From Polaromonas sp. (GTDB lineage Bacteria; Pseudomonadota; Gammaproteobacteria; Burkholderiales; Burkholderiaceae_C), in assembly GCF_010365105.1 (NCBI RefSeq), contig NZ_JAAFGZ010000005.1, forward strand, positions 1 to 64,000: a stretch of DNA of 64,000 nt, read 5' to 3'. Position 1 is the stretch's first letter. Each line of letters starts with the position of its first letter. Positions 25,707 through 34,300 of this stretch are shown here, one piece after another. A program made the translations under genes and the position numbers. Under the pieces are notes generated by a model. It was given only the letters and a program-made list of their open reading frames with translations. It was not told the origin of the DNA and searched no databases.

Positions 25707-27362
25707 ATGTCTGCTGAATCTTCTCAAGTCTGCGTCAAACAGTTCCGGCAGGTCTTGCTCTGGCCTTTGCGGCTGATGCCGGTTCGCGGTTCCGAAGGCC
25801 GGCATGCCAAACCCTGGGAATTGCTGGCAAGCATGGGCGAGGCGTCGCCCTGGCGGGAAGTGGTCGATGAATACAGCGGCGGCAGCGGCCGCTTTCACGA
25901 GCGCCACTACAACGAGTTCGTCAGTTTTCTGCCTTATGTGCAGCGGTTTTTGTACGGCGAGGGGCGCAGCCAGCCCGGCGCGGTCGCCACCGCCGGCTCG
26001 CCCATGCGGGTGTTTCGCCGCAGCGATGTCAAGGCCCTTCGCGCCGTGACGCATGCGGGTGCGGCGCCCGTCATGCTCGACATTGCCCATGTCGATCTGT
26101 ATTTTTTTCTGGACTTGGACCTGGTGCTGCTCAATGTCGAGGTCAGCGCCAGCGACCTGACGCTGGTGCAGGCGCAAGAGCTGCTGTACCGCTTTGGCCG
26201 TGGCTACCCGGCCAGCTGGGACGCCGACGGCAACGCCCAGCACTGCCTGCTCAGCGCTGAATGGCTGGGCCTGGGCGGCCAGGTGCTGGCGCAGTCGGAC
26301 GCCAGCCAGCGCGAGGTGTTCATGGCGCATGTCAGCCAGCACCGCGCGCCGCGCGTGGCCGCGCACTGGGCCTGGCTGCTCGAACCGCTGGTGGGCGACC
26401 ATTCCGGCAAGGCCGGAAGCCTGCGCTACCGGCAGATCGAGTACTACCGGATGCCGCAGCTGGCCTTTCTGGCCGTGGACAACCCGCTTGCCGTGAGCCG
26501 CAACGACTTCATCCGCCTGGCGCTGGTGCTCGGGCCACCCGACGCTACCCTTGACACCCGCACGCCTTACGCCGAAGCCCAGCCGGGCGACTTTGAAAGG
26601 CGCTTTTGCTACGACCGCTTCTGGCGCGAAGGCGGCGCCGCACCCCACACGCGCTACCTGTGCAGCGGCCATTCGCTGGTGGTGCTGGGCGATGCGAACA
26701 GCCCGTTTTTCGTCTGCCCCGAACGCGGCGTGCTGGCGCAGTTCCGGCACCAGCATTTTTTGCTGTTCCTGATTGCGCATTTCCAGAAGGCGGCGCTTTT
26801 GATGTTCTCGGACCGGCTGGCCGAGGCGCTGAAGAACCTGGACATTGCCGACGCCGCCAGCGTGCGCACCTTCAAGCGCACGATACGCAACAGCTTTGCC
26901 AGCTTTTTGCGCTTCACGCACCGCTACTGGTTTCATGACATTTCCGAGCAGGGCCAGGTGCGCGCGCTGTTTCGCCTGTGCGCCGGGCATCTGGAGGTCG
27001 ATTCCCTGTACCAGGAGGTCAAGGAGCGCATTGGCGAGATGAACAACTACCTGGACGCCGACAGCCTGCGCCGCCAGGCCAACACGGTGGTGCGCCTGAC
27101 GGTGGTGACCATCTTCGGCCTCATCGGCACGGTGACGACGGGTTTCCTGGGCATGAACCTGCTGGCCGAGGCCGACGCGCCGATGGGCCGCAAGCTGTGG
27201 ATTTTTGCCATCGTCTTTGTGCTGGCGCTGGTGCTGACGTTCTACACCATGGCCAAGTCCAAGCGGCTGTCGGACTTTCTGGACGTGCTGTCCGACGAGC
27301 GCGCCACGACCTGGCAGAAAGTCAGTGCGCTCGGGCTGGTGTGGCGGCGCAACGGCGACTGA
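25707..27362 (+). CDS. CorA-like divalent cation transporter family protein
   Basis: A 551-residue protein with a large soluble N-terminal part (1-455) and two C-terminal membrane helices (about 465-490 and 502-525). Between the helices is GMN within TGFLGMNLL, the CorA pore signature, although the usual YGMN is replaced by LGMN. A long helical stretch (KERIGEMNNYLDADSLRRQA) before the first helix fits the CorA stalk. It is much longer than CorA (about 320). Metal specificity cannot be read. It stands alone, with 237 and 225 bases of non-coding DNA either side. Confidence 0.75.
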   Translation: MSAESSQVCVKQFRQVLLWPLRLMPVRGSEGRHAKPWELLASMGEASPWREVVDEYSGGSGRFHERHYNEFVSFLPYVQRFLYGEGRSQPGAVATAGSPMRVFRRSDVKALRAVTHAGAAPVMLDIAHVDLYFFLDLDLVLLNVEVSASDLTLVQAQELLYRFGRGYPASWDADGNAQHCLLSAEWLGLGGQVLAQSDASQREVFMAHVSQHRAPRVAAHWAWLLEPLVGDHSGKAGSLRYRQIEYYRMPQLAFLAVDNPLAVSRNDFIRLALVLGPPDATLDTRTPYAEAQPGDFERRFCYDRFWREGGAAPHTRYLCSGHSLVVLGDANSPFFVCPERGVLAQFRHQHFLLFLIAHFQKAALLMFSDRLAEALKNLDIADAASVRTFKRTIRNSFASFLRFTHRYWFHDISEQGQVRALFRLCAGHLEVDSLYQEVKERIGEMNNYLDADSLRRQANTVVRLTVVTIFGLIGTVTTGFLGMNLLAEADAPMGRKLWIFAIVFVLALVLTFYTMAKSKRLSDFLDVLSDERATTWQKVSALGLVWRRNGD

Positions 27363-27532
27363 GCGCGGCGGGCAAGACTCGGGTTCCGGCGTATGAACGA
27401 CCTGGATTTTTACGGAAACACAAATGATTTTGGCCTTTTTCGCACGTCCCGCCTGCACCTCACGCTATCAAAACAGCAGCGTTCAAGCAACGTCCGGGCA
27501 CCGTGCTGGACCCAGGCAGCCGGAGCGCGCGT

Positions 27533-27549
27533 TTTAAGTCCCGTCTAAG
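27533..27549 (+). promoter_or_regulatory. direct-repeat operator TTTAAG-N5-TCTAAG upstream of the two-component operon
   Basis: Two hexamers with a 5-base spacer, 38 bases before the regulator start codon. The same motif with the same spacing occurs at 29595-29611 upstream of the protease gene. Direct repeats of this form and spacing (11-base period) are typical of OmpR-family regulators such as PmrA/QseB. Likely autoregulatory site of the adjacent regulator (inference). Confidence 0.65.
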
Positions 27550-27587
27550 CTGCACCCATCAGACTGTGCAACTTCAAGGAAACCCCC

Positions 27588-28247
27588 ATGCGCTTACTGC
27601 TGGTTGAAGACGACGCGATGATTGGCGAGGCGGTGCTGCAGGTGCTGCGCGCCGAACACTACGCCGTCGATTGGGTGCGCGATGGCGTCATGGCCGACGC
27701 AGCGCTCAAGAGCGAACAATACGACATGGTGCTGCTCGACCTGGGCCTGCCCCAACGCGACGGACTGGAGGTGCTTCGCGCCTTGCGCAAGCGGCGCGAC
27801 GCGGTACCGGTGCTGGTGGCCACGGCGCGCGACGGCGTGGCCGAGCGCATCGCCGGGCTGGATGCTGGCGCCGACGACTATGTGCTCAAGCCCTATGACA
27901 TTGACGAATTGCTGGCGCGCATCCGCGCCCTGCTGCGCCGCAGTGCCGGCCGGGGCGAGCCGGTGTTTGCGCACAAGGGCGTCAGCCTGAACCCGGCGAC
28001 GCGCGAAGCCATGGTTCACGGCCAGCAGGTGTCGCTGTCGGCGCGCGAATGGGCGGTGCTGGAAGCGCTGATTGCCCGGCCCGGCGCGGTGCTGTCGCGC
28101 GCCCAGCTGGAGGAAAAGCTGTTCAGCTGGAAGGACGACATCAGCAGCAATGCGGTCGAGGTGTATGTCCACGGCCTGCGCAAGAAACTCGGCAACGACT
28201 TCATCCAGAACGTTCGCGGCCTGGGCTACGTGGTGCCCAAGGAATGA
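27588..28247 (+). CDS. OmpR-family response regulator (QseB/TctD-like)
   Basis: A 219-residue transcription regulator. The receiver domain opens MRLLLVEDDAMIGEAV with phospho-acceptor Asp51 (MVLLDLGLPQRDG) and Lys near ADDYVLKPYD. The winged-helix DNA-binding domain (about 125-219) ends in VEVYVHGLRKKLG and IQNVRGLGYVV. It forms one unit with the kinase gene through an ATGA overlap. It probably controls itself and the htrA-like gene via the shared TTTAAG-N5-TCTAAG sites. Confidence 0.93.
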   Translation: MRLLLVEDDAMIGEAVLQVLRAEHYAVDWVRDGVMADAALKSEQYDMVLLDLGLPQRDGLEVLRALRKRRDAVPVLVATARDGVAERIAGLDAGADDYVLKPYDIDELLARIRALLRRSAGRGEPVFAHKGVSLNPATREAMVHGQQVSLSAREWAVLEALIARPGAVLSRAQLEEKLFSWKDDISSNAVEVYVHGLRKKLGNDFIQNVRGLGYVVPKE

Positions 28248-29599
28248 ACGCCACGCATTCCCTCAAACGCCGCCTGCTGTGGTTCGTGCTGGTGGCGATC
28301 CTGCTGGCGGCGGTGTTGCAGGCCGTCACCGCTTACCGGGGTGCGCTGCGCCAGGCCGATGCGCTGTTCGATGACCATCTGCAGCAGATGGCGCGCTCGC
28401 TGCGCGGCGGCATTCCGCTGGGGCTGCCGCAGGCCGGGGCCGAAGAAGATTCAGGCTACGACCTGTTCGTGCAGATCTGGGGTCAGGACGGCACGCAGAT
28501 TTTCCGATCCACCCGCTCGGCCTTGCCGCCGCGCGCAGTGCTGGGCTTTTCGGATGTCGAGGCGCACGGCAACCGCTACCGGGTGTACACGCTGCAAACA
28601 CCCTTGCAGACCGTGCAGATCGCGCAGGACCTGAGCGCGCGCACCGCCCGCGCGCGGGCGCTGGCGCTGCGCGCCGTGCTGCCGCTTGCCTGGCTCACGC
28701 CGCTGCTGATGCTGGCAGTCTGGTGGATCATCAAGCGCTCGCTGGCACCCATCGAACGCACGCGCCTGGCCGTCGCCAGCCGCGCCGCCGATGATTTTTC
28801 ACCGCTCGAAGGCGCCGGCCTGCCCGACGAAGTGCAGCCGCTGGTCGATGAACTCAACCTGCTGTTCGGCCGGGTGCGGCACGCCTTCGAGGCGCAGAAA
28901 AACTTTGTCGCCGATGCAGCGCATGAACTGCGCTCGCCCCTGACGGCGCTCAAGCTCCAGGCGCAAACATTGCGCCGCGTGGACGACGACCCTGCCGCGC
29001 GCGAAGAGGGCGTGGCGCGCCTGAACCTGGGGCTGGACCGGGCCATCCGGGGCGTCGAGCAACTGCTGCTGCTGGCGCGCGAGGAAGCCGGTCCGGCCCC
29101 GACCGGCGGCACCCAGCAGGTCGATCTGCATCAGGTGGTGCAACTGGCCGTGGCTGATACCTTGCCGCAGGCGCGGCGGGGGCAGATCGATTTGGGGCTG
29201 GTTGAAAACCCTTCCGGGCAGGCCGTGCCTCCCGTCAGCGGCCAGATGGAGGCGCTGTGCATCCTGCTGCGCAACCTGCTGGAAAACGCCGTCAAGTACA
29301 CGCCGCCGGGCGGCCAGGTCGATGTGTCGCTGGCGCTGGTGGACGGCAGCCCGGTGCTGAGCGTCGAAGACAGTGGACCGGGCATTGCGCCGGAACTCCG
29401 GCCGCGCGTGTTCGACCGTTTCTTTCGCGCCAGCGACACGGCGCAGCAAAGCGGCAGCGGCCTGGGGCTGGCCATCGTCAAGGCGATTGCCGACAGGCAC
29501 GGCGCGGTGCTGACACTGGGCGAATCGCCCCGCCTGGGCGGCCTGAAGGTGGAGGTGCGATTTGCGCCCGCCACACCTTGCCATGCTGATCAACTTTAA
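28244..29599 (+). CDS. sensor histidine kinase (QseC/TctE-like)
   Basis: A 451-residue inner-membrane kinase. Helix 1 (about 10-29) and helix 2 (143-164) flank a small periplasmic sensor of about 110 residues. A HAMP-like linker follows, then HisKA with His227 in FVADAAHELRSPLTALK, and the ATPase domain with LLRNLLENAVKYTP, VEDSGPGI and GSGLGLAIVKAI. The start is ATG 28244, overlapping the regulator stop by 4 bases; frames open further upstream are artefacts of GC-rich sequence. Confidence 0.93.
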   Translation: MNATHSLKRRLLWFVLVAILLAAVLQAVTAYRGALRQADALFDDHLQQMARSLRGGIPLGLPQAGAEEDSGYDLFVQIWGQDGTQIFRSTRSALPPRAVLGFSDVEAHGNRYRVYTLQTPLQTVQIAQDLSARTARARALALRAVLPLAWLTPLLMLAVWWIIKRSLAPIERTRLAVASRAADDFSPLEGAGLPDEVQPLVDELNLLFGRVRHAFEAQKNFVADAAHELRSPLTALKLQAQTLRRVDDDPAAREEGVARLNLGLDRAIRGVEQLLLLAREEAGPAPTGGTQQVDLHQVVQLAVADTLPQARRGQIDLGLVENPSGQAVPPVSGQMEALCILLRNLLENAVKYTPPGGQVDVSLALVDGSPVLSVEDSGPGIAPELRPRVFDRFFRASDTAQQSGSGLGLAIVKAIADRHGAVLTLGESPRLGGLKVEVRFAPATPCHADQL

Positions 29600-29611
29600 G
29601 TTTCGTCTAAG
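29595..29611 (+). promoter_or_regulatory. direct-repeat operator TTTAAG-N5-TCTAAG upstream of the htrA-like gene
   Basis: Same hexamers and spacer as at 27533-27549, and the flanking CGTCTAAGC is also shared. A possible -10 element CATACT lies at 29622-29627, which would put the operator in the -35 region, the usual place for activation by OmpR-type regulators. The first hexamer overlaps the kinase stop codon region. Confidence 0.65.
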
Positions 29612-29674
29612 CCTGCGTCTCCATACTTGTCTGCATCGGTACCAATGCGTGCCTTACCCGACAGGAGCTTTCCC

Positions 29675-31198
29675 ATGACATCAGCCGTTTCAAGCAATAC
29701 CCGCCTGGTTGCCGCACTGCTGGCCGCTGGTGCCATTGGCGGCGCCGGGGTCGGCGCGTTCAACGCCATGCATACGACAGCCGCAGCGGCCATCTCGCCG
29801 CCCGCTTTCGTCGCCGCAGTCCCCGGGGCCACACCCGTGGCCCTGCCCGATTTTTCGCAGATCACCGAGCGCTACGGCCCGTCGGTGGTCAACATCAGCG
29901 TCACCGGCACCACCAAGGTATCCAACGACTCGCCATTGGCGCAAGACGGCGGCGGCGACGCGCAGGACGATCCGCTCAATGGCCCGCTCGGCGAATTATT
30001 CCGCCGCTTTCAGCAAGGCCAGGGGCACCCGGGTACAGGCCGGGGCGGACCTGGCGCACAGCAGGAAATGCCGACGCGCGGCCAGGGCTCGGGATTCATC
30101 GTCAGCGCCGACGGCATCATTTTGACCAATGCGCATGTGGTGCGCGGCGCGAAGGAAGTTACCGTCAAACTGACTGACCGGCGCGAGTTCCGCGCCAAGG
30201 TGCTGGGGGCCGACGCCAAGACCGACATTGCCGTGCTGAAGATCGAGGCCAGCAACCTGCCGGTTGCCAAGCTGGGCAAGACCAGCGAGCTGAAGGTCGG
30301 CGAATGGGTACTGGCCATCGGCTCGCCCTTCGGTTTTGAAAACACCGTGACCGCCGGCGTCGTCAGCGCCAAGGGCCGGTCCTTGCCCGACGACAGCGCC
30401 GTGCCCTTCATCCAGACCGATGTCGCCATCAACCCCGGCAACTCGGGCGGCCCGCTGTTCAACGCACGCGGCGAAGTGGTCGGCATCAACTCGCAAATCT
30501 ACACCCGCAGCGGCGGCTACCAGGGCGTGTCGTTTGCCATCCCGATCGACATCGCCAACAAGATCAAGAACCAGATCGTCGCCACCGGCAAGGTCGAGCA
30601 TGCCAAGCTGGGCGTGGCGGTGCAGGAGGTCAACCAGGCCTTTGCCGACTCCTTCAAGCTCGACAAGCCCGAAGGTGCGCTGGTGTCGTCGGTCGAAAAA
30701 GGCAGCCCGGCCGACAAGGCTGGGCTGATGTCGGGCGACGTGATCCGCCAGGTGAACGGCCAGCCCATCGTGTCATCGGGCGACCTGCCGGCGGTGATTG
30801 GCCTGGCGACGCCGGGCGACACCGTCACGCTGGGCGTGTGGCGCCAGGGGGCATCCAGGGAACTGAGCGCCAAGCTGGCCAATGCCGACGACAAGTCCGC
30901 GCAGGTCGCCAGCAAGAAAGAACCGGCGGGACAGGGAAAACTGGGCCTGGCATTGCGTCCGCTGCAGCCCGACGAGCAGCAGGAAGCCGGCACCGACAGC
31001 GGACTGGTGGTGCAGCAGGCCAGCGGCCCGGCGGCCCAGGCCGGCGTGCAGGCGGGCGATGTGCTGCTGTCGATCAACGGCATTCCGGTGAAGAACATCG
31101 AGCAGGTGCGCGCTACCGTGGCGAAATCGCAAAAATCGGTGGCGCTGCTGATCCTGCGCGGCGACACGCGGATTTTTGTGCCGGTTGATTTGGGCTGA
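29675..31198 (+). CDS. periplasmic serine protease of the DegP/HtrA (Do) family
   Basis: A 507-residue envelope quality-control protease/chaperone. Signal or anchor segment at 10-30. The trypsin-like domain has His154 (TNAHVV), Asp184 (TDIAVLK) and Ser257 (NPGNSGGP). Two PDZ domains follow (about 305-395 and 410-505). A Gly/Gln-rich loop (105-135) lies in the LA-loop region. ATG 29675 has AGGAG nine bases upstream. The operator shared with the upstream two-component system suggests induction by envelope stress. A strong terminator follows. Confidence 0.95.
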   Translation: MTSAVSSNTRLVAALLAAGAIGGAGVGAFNAMHTTAAAAISPPAFVAAVPGATPVALPDFSQITERYGPSVVNISVTGTTKVSNDSPLAQDGGGDAQDDPLNGPLGELFRRFQQGQGHPGTGRGGPGAQQEMPTRGQGSGFIVSADGIILTNAHVVRGAKEVTVKLTDRREFRAKVLGADAKTDIAVLKIEASNLPVAKLGKTSELKVGEWVLAIGSPFGFENTVTAGVVSAKGRSLPDDSAVPFIQTDVAINPGNSGGPLFNARGEVVGINSQIYTRSGGYQGVSFAIPIDIANKIKNQIVATGKVEHAKLGVAVQEVNQAFADSFKLDKPEGALVSSVEKGSPADKAGLMSGDVIRQVNGQPIVSSGDLPAVIGLATPGDTVTLGVWRQGASRELSAKLANADDKSAQVASKKEPAGQGKLGLALRPLQPDEQQEAGTDSGLVVQQASGPAAQAGVQAGDVLLSINGIPVKNIEQVRATVAKSQKSVALLILRGDTRIFVPVDLG

Positions 31199-31221
31199 TC
31201 CGGTCGCGCCACGGCCAACTG

Positions 31222-31254
31222 AAAAAGGCGGACTGAACAGTCCGCCTTTTTTTT
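31222..31254 (+). terminator. intrinsic terminator after the htrA-like gene
   Basis: AAAAAGGCGGACT (31222-31234) pairs perfectly with AGTCCGCCTTTTT (31239-31251) around a GAAC loop, and the T-run continues to 31254. It lies 24 bases after the protease stop codon. Confidence 0.92.
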
Positions 31255-31330
31255 ACGACGAATCTCGCCCGGCCACGGCAGAGCTTGGCAAATTAATCGG
31301 CTACGCTCCACCTCCTGACCAGGAGTTAAC

Positions 31331-34300
31331 GTGGCGCAAATCCTTCCCCAAATCATCTCGGCCCTGATAGCCGCCACGGCCCTGCAGGCGCAAGCGCTGC
31401 AAATTACCAGCCTGTCCCCCCAAGGCGAGGTCGCCCAAGTCCGGCAGGTCGTCGTCAAATTCGACGAGGCGGCGGTCAACTTCGGCGACCCCAAAGCCCC
31501 GGCCCCGCTGGCCCTGCGCTGCAGCGACGCGCAGGCGGCCCAAGGCACTGGCCGCTGGACCGGCAACCGCGAATGGATTTTTGAGTTCGACCAGGACCTG
31601 CCGCCCGGCGTGCGCTGCACCGTCACAGCCGTGTCAGGCTTCAAATCGCCCTCTTCCGCCCTGCTGACGGGCACCAGCAGCTATCAATTCAATAGCGGCG
31701 GGCCGTTTATCAAAAACCTGCGCCCCGGAACCTACCAACCCATCGACGAAGAACAGTATTTCGTGCTGGAACTGAACGGGCCGGCCACGCTGGCCAGCCT
31801 GCAGCACAACGTCTGGTGTTCGATGGAAGGCCTGGGCGAGCGCGTGCCGGTGCGGCTGATCGAGGGCAGCGAACGGGGCGCGCTGCTGAAGTCGCAACAC
31901 CTGGACAAGGCTGCCGCCCAGGACCCGCTGCGGATTGCCACGCTGGCCTGCAACCGGCGCCTCACGCCCGCGACCAAAGTGCAACTGGTCTATGGCCAGG
32001 GCGTGCGCACGCCCAGCGGCATCCCCAACTCGGTCGAGAAACGTTACGACTTCACGGTGCGCGAGCCCTTCACCGCCAGCTTCAGCTGCGAGCGTGAAAA
32101 TGCCCAGTCGGCGTGTTTGCCCATCCGGCCCATGCGGCTGGGCTTCAATGCGCCGGTGCCGCGCAAGCTGGCCGAGGCGATTCGCCTGAAGTCTGCCAGC
32201 GGCGAGTTCAAGCCGGCCTTTGAAGCAGACGTCGGCGATGGCGACAGCCTGGTCACGGAACTCAGTTTCAAGCCCCTCTTTGCCGAGCGGGGCCAATTCA
32301 CGCTGCAACTGCCCGCAGGCTTCAAGGACGCGTCAAGCCGCCCACTGGCCAACGCCGGCAGTTTTCCGATGCAGGTCGCGACCGGCGCCATGCCGCCGCT
32401 GGCCAAGTTTGCCGCTGCGCCGTTCGGCATCCTGGAGCGCTTTGCCGAACCGGGCAGCCAGGCGGGCGACCCGGCGCTGCTGCCCGTCACGCTGCGCAAT
32501 GTCGAGGCGAATTTGCCGCTGAAGGACTTGGCGCCAGGCCGGGTCAGCGACCTGCAGCCGCAAGGCGACGCCGACATCATTGCCTGGTTCCGCAAGGTGC
32601 AGCGCTATGACCGCTACGAGGTGGAGCGCAAGCTGGCGGCCGCCGACAGCAAAACCCCGCTGCCCCGGCCGCTGGAGAAGCTGGACAAAAACGACCGGGA
32701 TGCGGTGCAGTCGCGCATGGTGTCGCTGCTGGGCGGCCAGCCGGGCGTCAAGACACTGGACTTGCCCAAACCCGTCACTGCCTCCGGCAGCGCCGCAACG
32801 GCGGGTGCCCTGCGCCCGTTTGAAGTCATCGGCATTCCGCTGTCGCCCGGCTTTCATGTGGTCGAGATCGCCTCGCAGCAGCTTGGCGCGTCGCTGCTCG
32901 ACGAGCGCCACGGCGCCAGCCGCACGATGTACGTGCGCACCTCGGCGCTGGTGACCAACCTGGGCGTTCACTTCAAGCTGGGCCGCGAGAACGCGCTGGC
33001 CTGGGTCACCACGCTCGACAAGGGCGCGCCCGTGGCCGGGGCGGTGGTGCGCGTCTCCAGCTGCCAGGGCGTCGAGCTGGCCAAGGCCACGACCGATGCG
33101 CAGGGCATTGCCCGGTTCACCGGCCTGTCGTCCGACCCGCCGCGCTGCGCCGGCGACGAGGGCGGCAATGCCTACTTTGTCAGCGCGCGCGCTGCGCAGG
33201 CCGGCATGGAGGACATGGCGTTCACCTGGAGCGACTGGCACAAGGGCATCGAGTCCTGGCGCTTCAACGTGCCGACCCGCAGCGACCCGTCGCCAGATAC
33301 GCGCGTCCACACGATTTTTGACCGCACGCTTTTCAGGGCTGGCGACACCGTGTCGATGAAGCATGTGCTGCGCAACGAAACCGGCCCCGGTTTCGGCCTG
33401 CCCGCGCTGAAGCCGGACACCTTGGTCATCACCCACACCGGCAGCGGCCAGCAAACCACGCAGGCCGTCACCTGGCGCAAGACCGCCACCGGCGGGCTGA
33501 GTGCGGAAAACACCTTTTCGATTCCGCCCGCCGCCAAGCTCGGCGTGTACGAGGTGCAGCTCAAGGGCCAGCGCAAAACCTCCGACGGCAACCAGGAGGA
33601 AATCGTGAGCAGCGGCCAGTTCCGCGTCGAGGAATTTCGCCTGCCGGTGCTGGCCGGGCGCATCACGCCGGCCAACCCGCAGGCGCTGGTGAATGTCAAG
33701 GCCGTGCCTGCCGATGTGCAGGTCAGCTACGTGGCGGGCGGCCCGGCGGTGAACCTGCCGGTGCGCGTGTCGGCGCTGGTGCGCGGCAAAACCCTGCGCT
33801 ACAGCGACTACGAGGAATTCAGCTTTTCGCCGCCGCGCGCCGTACGCTCTGAAACCACCGAAGGCGAGGAAGAAACCAGCGCCGCGCAAGACCAGCGCGT
33901 GATTGCCGACAAGCTGCCGCTGACGCTGGACCGCAACGGCGCGGGCAAGCTCACCATTCCCGACGTGCCGGTCGGCAAGCAGGCGCAGGAGTTGCTGCTG
34001 GAAGCCAGCTACGCCGACCCGAACGGCGAAGTGCAGACGCTGCGCAGCGTCTCGACGCTATGGCCGGCCGGCGTGGTGGCCGGCATCAAGACCGAAGGCT
34101 GGGCTTCTAGCAGCCAGAAAGTCAAGTTCCAGGCGCTGGCCCTGAACCTGAACGGCAAGCCTGCCGCCGGGATTGCGCTGGACGTGAAGGCCGTCGCCCG
34201 CATCGTCACCACCAGCCGCAAGCGCATGGTCGGTGGCTTCTACACCTACGACAACCAGACCAACCTGAAGGATCTGGGCAGCGTCTGCAGCGGCAAGAGC

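Noticed and set aside
25626-27458. 610-codon minus-strand frame antisense to the CorA-like gene
   Set aside because: His/Arg/Gln-rich shadow without domains; the sense frame has membrane helices and the GMN motif.
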